Both the position numbers and the translations under genes were made by a program. Below are positions 34,312-42,700 of a stretch of DNA of 64,000 bases, piece after piece. The stretch is from Streptomyces sp. NBC_00443 (GTDB taxonomy: Bacteria; Actinomycetota; Actinomycetes; Streptomycetales; Streptomycetaceae). The notes below the pieces were generated by a model. It ran no database searches. It saw only the letters and a list, made by a program, of their open reading frames with translations, and had not been told where the DNA came from. The stretch covers positions 6,758,001 through 6,822,000 of the forward strand of contig NZ_CP107917.1 in NCBI RefSeq assembly GCF_036014175.1, in the 5' to 3' direction. Position 1 is the first letter of the stretch. The number at the start of each line of letters is the position of its first letter.

Positions 34312-34829
34312 CAGGCCTTGAAACGCTCCCACAGCTTGGGATACCGGTCCGCCAGCGCCCGCTCGTTCTCGAAATCGACCGGCGTGCCCTCCGGTTCCGG
34401 GGGCGCGGGCGGGATGCCGAGGTCGGGGGCGACGGTGCCGGTGAGCTGTTCGTAGGCCTCGTCCGCGGCGTAGCCGAGCTCCTCGGCGTCGCCGTCGAAC
34501 TCCTCGTCGAAGTCGTCCAGCAGGTCGGCCAGCGAGTCGGGGTCGTGCACGCCGCCCTCGTACACCTCGCGGCCCTGGCCGATCAGCCAGCACCGGAAGA
34601 AGTCGAACGCGTCGTCGCTGGCCCCGTCCAGCAGAACCCAGGCGGCGCCCCACAGGTCCCAGGTGTACGCGCGGTTGTAGCGGGCCTCGAAGTGACGGGC
34701 GAAGTCGAGCACCGAGTCGGGGTCCTGCTGGAGCAGCCGCTCCACGAGCAGGTCGGCCTGCTCCTCGGGGTCGCCCTCGGCGGCCTCACGGGCGCCGTCC
34801 ACCAGCTCCCAGAACTCCGTCTCGTCCAT
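34311..34829 (-). CDS. DUF4240 protein
   Basis: A 172-residue acidic cytoplasmic protein starting MDETEFWELVDGAREAAEGD, the DUF4240 N-terminal signature. It continues with LLQQDPDSVLDFARHFEARYNRAYTWDLWGAAWVLLDGASDD and FFRCWLIGQGREVYEGGVHDPDSL. Family members are often encoded near polymorphic-toxin or immunity genes, but none is visible here. Function unknown. The ATG at 34829 follows a GTG at 34832 that could also serve. Confidence 0.85.
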   Translation of the reverse strand: MDETEFWELVDGAREAAEGDPEEQADLLVERLLQQDPDSVLDFARHFEARYNRAYTWDLWGAAWVLLDGASDDAFDFFRCWLIGQGREVYEGGVHDPDSLADLLDDFDEEFDGDAEELGYAADEAYEQLTGTVAPDLGIPPAPPEPEGTPVDFENERALADRYPKLWERFKA

Positions 34830-34955
34830 CACGCGTCCAGCATCGGCCCTGCGAGGGTGGGGCGCACGTGGAGTGCGACGGATTGTTATCGGCGTACGGG
34901 CCTTGGGCCGGTCGGGCAGGGCGGTGTCCGACCGGTGCCCGGCCGGTGTCCCGGC

Positions 34956-35930
34956 TCACGCTCCGTACAGCGCGGCCAGCCGTATCGCATCGTCCGTGAA
35001 CCGCTCCCTCAGCGAATCCGGCGCCAGCACCTCGATCTCCGGCCCCAGCGACGCGAGCTGGGTGTGGGCGACCTCCTCGGACTCCACGGGCAGCGTCAGC
35101 GTCACCCAGCCGTCCCCGTCCGGGGCGTCCGCCGCTCGCAGTGCCTCCCGCGCGGACTGCGGATCGACGGTGTACGGCAACCGGCGCACCCCACCCGGCG
35201 ACACCCGCACCACGACCTCGGCCCGCAGCAGGGACCGCGCGAACTGCTCGGCGCGCTCCTCCCAGAAGCCCGGCAGATCGAATTCCCCGTCCCGCTCGAA
35301 CCGCTCCTCACCTCGGTCCACGGCGGTGAACCGGTCGATGCGGTACACCCGGTACGAGCCGTGTCCCGCCACGCGGGCGCACAGGTACCAGACCCCCGCC
35401 TTCAGCACGAGCCCGTACGGCTCCAGCTCCCGCCCGACCTCGCTCTCCCCGCGCCGGTACCGGGCCACGATCCGCCGGTCGTCCCACACCGCGTCCGCGA
35501 CGGCCGGCAGCAGCTCGGGTGTCTTCGGCTCCCTGAACCAGTTCGGGGCGTCCAGATGGAACCGCTGGGCGGCGGAACGGGAGGCGTCCCGCAGCGAGGG
35601 CATCAGGGCCGCCGACACCTTCAGCGTGGCGGCGGAGGCCGCGTCCTCCAGCCCCATCTCCCGCAGCGCGCCCGGAAGCCCGCTCAGGAACAGCGCCTCG
35701 GCCTCGCTCCGCCCGAGCCCCGTCAACCTGGTCCGGTACCCGCCGATGAGCCGGTACCCGCCGGCCCGCCCCCGATCCGCGTACACCGGGACACCGGCCT
35801 CGGACAGGGCCTGCGCGTCCCGTGTGACGGTCCGCTCCGAGACCTCCAGCTCGCGCGCGAGCTCGGCCGCGGTCATGGAGGGCCGGGACTGCAGAAGCAG
35901 CACCATCTTGATGAGCCGGGCAGCACGCAT
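34956..35930 (-). CDS. YafY-type WYL-domain transcriptional regulator
   Basis: A 324-residue regulator: an N-terminal DeoR/HTH_11 helix-turn-helix (MVLLLQSRPSMTAAELARELEVSERTVTRD), a central helical part, and a C-terminal WYL domain with GVWYLCARVAGHGSYRVYRIDRF, followed by the WCX-type segment. WYL domains sense nucleic acid or small ligands. The target is unknown; the gene is a single unit in front of aceE and on the same strand, but a terminator and tandem repeats separate them. Confidence 0.92.
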   Translation of the reverse strand: MRAARLIKMVLLLQSRPSMTAAELARELEVSERTVTRDAQALSEAGVPVYADRGRAGGYRLIGGYRTRLTGLGRSEAEALFLSGLPGALREMGLEDAASAATLKVSAALMPSLRDASRSAAQRFHLDAPNWFREPKTPELLPAVADAVWDDRRIVARYRRGESEVGRELEPYGLVLKAGVWYLCARVAGHGSYRVYRIDRFTAVDRGEERFERDGEFDLPGFWEERAEQFARSLLRAEVVVRVSPGGVRRLPYTVDPQSAREALRAADAPDGDGWVTLTLPVESEEVAHTQLASLGPEIEVLAPDSLRERFTDDAIRLAALYGA

Positions 35931-35955
35931 ACGGCCATCATGCCGGGGCCCACTG

Positions 35956-36030
35956 ACAACGAACCCGCTGACGACGAACCCGCTGACGACGAACCCGCTG
36001 ACGGCGAACCCGCTGACGGCGAACCCGCTG
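35956..36030. repeat. 15-bp tandem repeat, five units
   Basis: Five full copies of ACGACGAACCCGCTG (first ACAACG..., last two ACGGCG...) plus a partial sixth that runs into the aceE terminator. It is intergenic between the WYL regulator and aceE. Confidence 0.9.
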
Positions 36031-36034
36031 ACGG

Positions 36035-36066
36035 CGAAGGGGCACGGCAGCCGCCGTACCCCTTCG
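36035..36066 (-). terminator. aceE terminator
   Basis: Stem CGAAGGGGCACGGC/GCCGTACCCCTTCG with one C-A mismatch and an AGCC loop, 30 nt after the aceE stop. Confidence 0.8.
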
Positions 36067-36095
36067 TCTTCGTCGCAGACCAGGAAGGTCAGCTC

Positions 36096-38798
36096 TTACA
36101 GGCCGTACTTCTCGCGCGCTTCCTTCACGGCCGTCGCCTTGACCTCGCCGCGCTTCGCGAGCTGGGCCAGGGCCGCGACGACGATCGACTCGGCGTCGAC
36201 GCCGAAGTGGCGGCGGGCCGCCTCGCGGGTGTCGGAGAGGCCGAAGCCGTCCGCGCCCAGCGAGGAGTAGTCCTGCTCCACCCACTGCGCGATCTGGTCG
36301 GGAACCTGGCGCATGTAGTCGGAGACCGCCAGCACCGGGCCCTCGGCACCCTGGAGCGCCTGGCGAACGAACGGCATCCGCTCCTCGCCGCGCAGCAGGG
36401 CCGCGTCGGCCTCCAGAGCGTCCCGGCGCAGCTCCGTCCAGGACGTCGCCGACCAGACGTCGGCCGCCACGCCCCACTCCTCGGCGAGCAGCCTCTGTGC
36501 CTTGAGCGTCCAGTGGATCGCCGTGCCGGAGCCGAGCAGCTGGATGCGCGGGGCGTTCGCCACCGGGGTCAGGCCCGCCGACTCCGCCGTGTTGAAGCGG
36601 TACAGGCCCTTGACGATGCCCTCGTCGACGCCGTCCACGGCGGGCTTCGCGGGCTGCGGGAGCGGCTCGTTGTAGACGGTGAGGTAGTAGAAGACGTTCT
36701 GGTCCTCGCCCGGGGCCGCCTCGCCGTACATCCGGCGCAGACCGTCCTTGACGATCGCCGCGACCTCGTACGCGAAGGCCGGGTCGTACGTCAGCGCGGC
36801 CGGGTTCGTCGCCGCGATCACCGGCGAGTGACCGTCGGCGTGCTGGAGGCCCTCGCCCGTCAGCGTCGTACGGCCCGCGGTGGCGCCGACGAGGAAGCCG
36901 CGGCCGAGCTGGTCGCCGAGCTGCCACATCTGGTCGGCAGTGCGCTGCCAGCCGAACATCGAGTAGAAGATGTAGAACGGGATCATCGTCTCGCCGTGCG
37001 TGGAGTACGCGGTCGACGCGGCGATGAAGTCGGCCATCGAACCGGCCTCGGTGATCCCCTCGTTGAGGATCTGGCCGTTCTGGGCTTCCTTGTAGTACAT
37101 GAGCTGGTCGCGGTCGACCGGCTCGTACGTCTGGCCCTTGGGCGAGTAGATGCCCAGGGACGGGAAGAGGCTCTCCATACCGAAGGTGCGCGCCTCGTCG
37201 GGGACGATCGGCACCCAGCGCTTGCCCGACTCCTTGTCGCGGACCAGGTCCTTGATCAGGCGGACGAAGGCCATGGTGGTGGCCACGTTCTGGGAGCCGG
37301 AGCCCTTGTCGAAGGAGGCGAAGGCCTTCTCGGAGGGGGCGGGCAGCGGCGCCACCGGGTGGACGCGCCGGGCCGGGGCCGGGCCGCCGAGAGCCGCGCG
37401 GCGCTCCTGGAGGTAGCGGACCTCGGGGGAGTCGGCGCCGGGGTGGCCGTAGGGAACCACGCCGTCGACGAACTGCGCGTCGGAGATGGGGAGTTCGAGC
37501 AGGTCGCGCATCGTCTTGAACTCGTCCACCGTCAGCTTCTTCATCTGGTGGTTGGCGTTCTTCGACGCGAAGCCCTCGCCGAGGGTGTGGCCCTTGACCG
37601 TCTGGGCCAGGATGACCGTCGGCGCGCCCTTGAACTCGACGGCGGCCTTGTAGGCGGCGTACACCTTGCGCGCCTCGTGACCACCGCGGGAGAGGTGGAA
37701 GCACTCCAGGATCTTGTCGTCGCTCAGCAGCTTCGCCATCTCGGCGAGCTCCGGGTCCTTGCCGAAGAAGTCCTGGCGGATGTAGGCGGCGTCGCGGGTC
37801 TGGTACGTCTGCACCTGCGCGTCGGGTACCTCACGCAGCCGGCGTACGAGCGCGCCGGTCGTGTCGAGCTGGAACAGCTCGTCCCACGCCGTGCCCCAGA
37901 GCGTCTTGACGACGTTCCAGCCGGCGCCGCGGAACTGGGCCTCCAGCTCCTGCACGATCTTGAAGTTGGCGCGGACCGGGCCGTCGAGGCGCTGCAGGTT
38001 GCAGTTGATGACGAAGGTCAGGTTGTCCAGGCCCTCGCGGGAGGCCAGGGCGAGTGCCGCCGTCGACTCGGGCTCGTCCATCTCGCCGTCACCGAGGAAC
38101 GCCCACACGTGGGACGCGGAGACGTCCTTGATGCCGCGGTTGGTGAGGTACCGGTTGAAGCGGGCCTGGTAGATGGCCGAGAGCGGGCCGAGGCCCATGG
38201 ACACCGTCGGGAACTCCCACAGCCAGGGCAGGCGGCGCGGGTGCGGGTACGACGGGAGGCCGTCGCCGCCGGACTCGCGGCGGAAGTTGTCGAGCTGCTG
38301 CTCGTTCAGCCGGCCGTCGAGGAAGGCGCGGGCGTAGATGCCGGGGGAGGCGTGGCCCTGGATGTACAGCTGGTCGCCGGAGCCGTCCGCCTCCTTGCCC
38401 TTGAAGAAGTGGTTGAAGCCGGTCTCGTAGAGCCAGGCCGCGGAGGCGAAGGTGGCGATGTGGCCGCCGACGCCGTATTTGGAGCCGCGGGTCACCATGG
38501 CGGCCGCGTTCCAGCGGTTCCATGCGGTGATACGGGCTTCCATCGCCTCGTCACCGGGCGCGGACGGCTCGGCGGGGGTGGGGATGGTGTTGACGTAGTC
38601 GGTCTCGAGGAGCTTGGGCAGCGCGATGCCGGTGCCCTCGGCCCGCTCCAGCGTCCGGCGCATCAGGTATGCGGCGCGGTGCGGACCTGCTGCCTTGGCG
38701 ACCGCGTCCAGTGAGGCCTGCCATTCGGCGGTCTCCTCCGGATCACGGTCGGGGAGCTGGTCGAGCGCGCTCGGCTGGATGGCGTTGGGGTCGGTCAT
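36096..38798 (-). CDS. aceE: pyruvate dehydrogenase E1 component (homodimeric)
   Basis: A 900-residue homodimeric E1 that decarboxylates pyruvate with thiamine diphosphate and passes the acetyl group to a lipoyl domain. The ThDP motif GDGEMDEPESTAALALASREGLDNLTFVINCN (given here in family terms: GDG at about residue 235 to the terminal N) is intact, as are VTRGSKYGVGGHIATFASAA, GHTLGEGFASKNANHQMKK and RTFGMESLFPSLGIYS. The length matches E. coli AceE. The ATG at 38798 has GAGGAAGG upstream. It has no E2 gene beside it; the sucB/lpd pair lies 7 kb away on the same strand. A perfect palindrome lies 121 nt upstream. Confidence 0.96.
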   Translation of the reverse strand: MTDPNAIQPSALDQLPDRDPEETAEWQASLDAVAKAAGPHRAAYLMRRTLERAEGTGIALPKLLETDYVNTIPTPAEPSAPGDEAMEARITAWNRWNAAAMVTRGSKYGVGGHIATFASAAWLYETGFNHFFKGKEADGSGDQLYIQGHASPGIYARAFLDGRLNEQQLDNFRRESGGDGLPSYPHPRRLPWLWEFPTVSMGLGPLSAIYQARFNRYLTNRGIKDVSASHVWAFLGDGEMDEPESTAALALASREGLDNLTFVINCNLQRLDGPVRANFKIVQELEAQFRGAGWNVVKTLWGTAWDELFQLDTTGALVRRLREVPDAQVQTYQTRDAAYIRQDFFGKDPELAEMAKLLSDDKILECFHLSRGGHEARKVYAAYKAAVEFKGAPTVILAQTVKGHTLGEGFASKNANHQMKKLTVDEFKTMRDLLELPISDAQFVDGVVPYGHPGADSPEVRYLQERRAALGGPAPARRVHPVAPLPAPSEKAFASFDKGSGSQNVATTMAFVRLIKDLVRDKESGKRWVPIVPDEARTFGMESLFPSLGIYSPKGQTYEPVDRDQLMYYKEAQNGQILNEGITEAGSMADFIAASTAYSTHGETMIPFYIFYSMFGWQRTADQMWQLGDQLGRGFLVGATAGRTTLTGEGLQHADGHSPVIAATNPAALTYDPAFAYEVAAIVKDGLRRMYGEAAPGEDQNVFYYLTVYNEPLPQPAKPAVDGVDEGIVKGLYRFNTAESAGLTPVANAPRIQLLGSGTAIHWTLKAQRLLAEEWGVAADVWSATSWTELRRDALEADAALLRGEERMPFVRQALQGAEGPVLAVSDYMRQVPDQIAQWVEQDYSSLGADGFGLSDTREAARRHFGVDAESIVVAALAQLAKRGEVKATAVKEAREKYGL

Positions 38799-38918
38799 GT
38801 CGCCGCCTTCCTCAGTCGAAGGGGGTTCCCTCATCGGTAAGGGTTCGGGGGTGCCCTTTGTCTTTGGCAGGACAGGGCGGAGGGCTTGGGTGCAAGCCCG
38901 TCGGCGACTGTAACTCCC

Positions 38919-38935
38919 TGATCGATGATCGATCA
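38919..38935 (-). promoter_or_regulatory. palindromic operator candidate upstream of aceE
   Basis: TGATCGATGATCGATCA: perfect 8-bp arms around a central G, in an unusually A+T-rich patch. On the minus strand it overlaps a possible -35 (TTGATC) with TTACAG 17 nt on. The remaining upstream stretch 38940-39129 has no gene. Confidence 0.5.
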
Positions 38936-39129
38936 AAGGTTGGAGGGCTAAAAGGTCCCTATACCGCGAAAATTGGCATCCGGTGCCGGGAGGGCAGGCA
39001 CGCGGTGCCGCGTTTTCCCTGCTCACATGAGTTGTGGGCGGCTAGCTTGGGCGGGCTCGGCGCTCGGGTTCAGCTCGTCGCGGTCTGCGGGGGCGTCATG
39101 CTCTCGTGGTCCTGGTGGTGCCGTGCCGC

Positions 39130-39483
39130 CTACTCGCGGGTGATCACCTCGGTGGCTGCGCCGACGGCGACCGCGACCGGCCAGGCCATGGCTCCGGCTG
39201 CGGTCATGCCGCCGAGGACGCCATAGAAGGCCAGCTTGCGGGGCGAGGGGAGCATCGACATCGCGGTGGTCGCCGTGGACGCGGCTGCGGACGTCGCCGT
39301 CGAGGTGGCCTTGCGGGCACCCGAGAACATGTCGCCCGGGGTCACGTAAGGGATGGGAACCCGGGGGTGCGCGGTGTGCAGATGCACCACCTTGCCGCCG
39401 GTGTGCTTGCCGTCGCCCTGGGGCCCGGCCTCGGGCGGGGCGGTCTGCCGTACTTGCTGCGTCTGTGTCTCTGGGGAAGTCAT
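39130..39483 (-). CDS. small protein with C-terminal membrane segment
   Basis: A 117-residue protein. A polar, Gln/Thr-rich N-terminus is followed by GGKVVHLHTAHPRVPIPYVTPGDMFSGARKA. Next come an Ala/Thr-rich helix (TSTATSAAASTATTAMSML) and a hydrophobic segment (LAFYGVLGGMTAAGAMAWPVAVAVGAATEV). The ATG at 39483 with GGGGAG upstream is preferred over the GTG one codon earlier. It probably sits in the membrane. It lies downstream of the P-type ATPase and the 41-residue ORF on the same strand and may share their transcript. Family unknown. Confidence 0.72.
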   Translation of the reverse strand: MTSPETQTQQVRQTAPPEAGPQGDGKHTGGKVVHLHTAHPRVPIPYVTPGDMFSGARKATSTATSAAASTATTAMSMLPSPRKLAFYGVLGGMTAAGAMAWPVAVAVGAATEVITRE

Positions 39484-39612
39484 CACTGTCTCCCCTGCTG
39501 GGAAGCATGGGTAGGGGTGTGGGTGTTTCCCACCCGGCTTCCATCGATACGTGCAGCTAAACCCGGCGTAACGGGCAATTCGCTCAGGCTGGTCCAGTGA
39601 CCGCGCCCAGGT

Positions 39613-39738
39613 CTACGCGGTCGCCGGACGCGCGCCCGTGGCGAACGCCTTCCACAGCTGCATGGCCAGGCGCACCAGAACGGCCTCGAGGAGGGCGATC
39701 GCCACCTGGGTCAGGATCGTGCCGAGTATCTGCGGCAT
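39613..39738 (-). CDS. 41-residue amphipathic/hydrophobic small protein
   Basis: The frame reads MPQILGTILTQVAIALLEAV then a basic helix LVRLAMQLWKAFATGARPATA and a TAG stop, predicting one hydrophobic or amphipathic helix. AAAGGCGG precedes the ATG with good spacing. Its start lies 28 nt inside the 3' end of the P-type ATPase gene in another frame, so it is probably translationally coupled to it. Partner-like microproteins of P-type ATPases are known in other bacteria; a link here is only inferred from the overlap. Confidence 0.55.
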   Translation of the reverse strand: MPQILGTILTQVAIALLEAVLVRLAMQLWKAFATGARPATA

Positions 39739-42700
39739 GGTGGCCGCCTTTCGTGTGCGTCGTGCGGGGTACGCCTCCCTTTGTCCGGGCTGATGTCATC
39801 CGGCAGGCTGCACACGGGTTGCCTGCGGGTGAACTTTCGCCAGCGCATCAAGAGCCCCCGGGCCACCGCGGGCACCAGCACCGACCCCGCCGCCGACGCC
39901 AGCGCGATCGTCCAGCCGGCCGGACCGAGGGGCCGGCTGCCGAAGAAGTGGCTGAGCCCCGGCACGGTCACGACCACGCCCAGCACCACCAGCGACCCCA
40001 CCACGGCAGCCGCCACCACCGGGTCACGGCCCGCGTCCTGGAGCGTCTGGAACAACTGCGACGTCACCAGGGCGACCAGGGCGACGGTGTCGGCGTGCGC
40101 CCGGGTGCCGGTCGCCCGGGCGGCGATCCAGGCGGCACTGGCGGCCACGGTGGTGACGGCGGCGCGCAGCCGGATGTGCCGGGTCAGGGCCTTGCCGAGC
40201 GATGCCTCCGGGCCCTCCGCGAGCAGCTGCTCGCTGTGCGCGGCGGGCGGCCGGGCGGCGATGGCCATGGCAGGCAGCATGTCGGTGAGCACGTTGACCA
40301 GGAGCAGCTGGCGGGCGTTCAGCGCACTGCGCCCGGTGAACAGCGTGGTGGCGAGGGTGAAGGCGATCTCCCCCAGGTTGCCGCCGAGCAGGATGCCCAG
40401 GGCTCTGCGCACCGAGGCCCACATGGCCCTGCCCTCGACGAAGGCGTCGACGATCGTCTCGATCCGGTCGTCGGTGACGACCACGTCGGCGGCGGCACGG
40501 GCCGCAGGGGTGGCCCGGGAGCCGAGCGCGATACCGACGTCGGCGATGCGGATCGCGGGCGCGTCGTTGGCACCGTCGCCGGTGACGGCCACGACGCGGC
40601 CGGCCGAGCGCAGCGCGGTGACGATACGGACCTTGTGCGCCGGGGTGGTCCGGGCGAACACGGTGATGTCCGGCAGCGTCCTGGCGAGCGCCGCATCGTC
40701 CAGGGCGTCCAGCTCCGCCCCGGTCATCAGGCGCGGCTCCTCCTCGGGACGCAGCTCCCGGGCGATCGCGGCGGCCGTGCTGGGGTGGTCGCCGGTCACC
40801 ATGACGATGCGCACCCCGGCCCGCGACAGCCGGTCCACGCTCTCGGCGGCGGTGGCCCGCACCGGGTCCGCGAGGCCCAGCAGGCCCAACAGGCAGAGCC
40901 CGTCGACCACGTCGTCGTCGAGGTCGCCCGGCCCCTCGGCGGTGTCCCGCGGTGGGCCCTCGGGCAGCACGCGCTCGGCGACCGCCAGCACCCTGAGTCC
41001 GCGCCGGGCCAGCCGGTCGACCTCCGCCTCCGTCTCCGCGCGCAGCCGCTCGTCGAACGGTTCGGCATCGGCGTCGCCCCGCCGGATGCGGTCGCAGCGG
41101 GCCAGTACGACCTCCGGCGCGCCCTTGACGACGACCCGTGCCTCGCTGTCGGACCGCCCCAGCACGGCGTGATAGCCGCGCCCCGGCTCGAACGGCAGCT
41201 CCGCCAGCCGCTCCCAGGTGTCCGTCCCGAGCCCGGCAGCCCGGGCCGGAGCGGCGCCGAGCAGCTCGGCCCCCTTCGCGATGGCCCGGTCGGTGGGATG
41301 GGCGAGGTCCGCGGCGGCGCCCGGCGGTCCGGCGAGGGCGGCCGTACCGACGATCCGGCGCAGCGCAGGGGGCAGCGGGTCGCACGCACCGGGCTGCAGG
41401 TCGTGGGAGACCTGGCCGGGCTCCGGCCCATGGGAGTCCCGGCCCGGCTCCGTTCCCTGGGAACTCCGGTCGAGCTGCAGGTCGTGGGAGACCTGGCCGT
41501 CGGAGACCTGCTGGAGGCTGATCCGGCCCTCGGTGAGGGTGCCGGTCTTGTCGAAGCAGAGCACGTCGGTGCGGCCCAGCGCCTCGATGGTGGAGGCGCT
41601 GCGGACCAGGGTGTCGCGCGTGGACAGCCTGCGGGCGGCGGCCAGCTCGGCGACCGTGGCGACGAACGGCAGCCCCTCCGGTACGGCCGCCACGCACAGG
41701 CTCACCGCGGAACCCAGGGCGGCGCCCAGGGGCCGTCGGCGCAGCATGTCGACGCCGAAGAGGACGGCGCCCGCGCCGACGGAGAGGGGCAGGAACCACC
41801 GGCCGAGCGCCTTCAGCCGCCGCTCCACCCCGCTCTCCGGCGGCCCGCCCTCGGGGCCCGCATCGCCCGCGCTGCCCGCCTCGGTGGCCGTCCCGGTGGC
41901 GACCACGACGGCGAGGGCGTGGCCGGCCGCCACCGTCGTGCCCTCGTAGAGCATCGACGTACGGTCCGCGACCGCGCGGGCAGCGGTCGGGGCTGCGCTC
42001 TTCACGACCGGAAGGGACTCGCCGGTGAGGCTCGACTCGTCCACCTCGAGGCCCTGTGCCTGCACGACGCGGCAGTCCGCCGGGACCGAATCGCCGGCCC
42101 GCAGTTCGATCACGTCGCCGCGCACCAGGTGATCGCCGGCCGCCTCCACCGCCTCCGCCCGGCCGGGCCTGCGCACCCGCACCCGCACCGAGGTGGCCTC
42201 GACGAGCCGCTCCGCCGCGGTGTCGGCCTGCTGCCGCTGCACGCCGCCGACCAGCGCGTCCACGCCGAGCACCCCGCCGATCAGCACGGCGTCCAGCACC
42301 GAGCCGAGCGCAGCCGAGATGCCGCCGCCCACCGCCAGAACCGGCGTGAGCGGATTGGCCAGTTCCTCCGCGACCCGGCCGATCAGGGTGACCGCACCGT
42401 CGTGCCGGTCGTGGCCCGCGAACTGGCGGCGCCGGGCGGACTCCGCCACGTCCAGCCCCCGCGACGAGGTGGCGAGCCGGGACATCACCTGACGTACCGC
42501 CATCGCGTGCCAGGGCGTGCGTTCGGTGGCGGCCGGGGCCGGGCGGCCGTGCAGCCGCCATCCCGCCCAGAAGCCCGTCGCAACGCCGCCGATGGTGACC
42601 GCATCGGCCACCAGGCGGGCCCGCGCCCAGGCCCGCGGACGCGGCACGAGCAGGGCCAACGCCGAACCCGCCACCGCGCCGACCGCCTCCAGCCGGGCGC

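Noticed and set aside
35956..36030. Tandem repeats considered as a CRISPR array
   Set aside because: Units are directly adjacent without unique spacers and no cas gene is near.
34545..38714. A 1389-codon plus-strand frame opposite DUF4240, the WYL regulator and aceE
   Set aside because: It is antisense to well-supported genes and typical of spurious long frames in high-G+C DNA; no recognisable domain.
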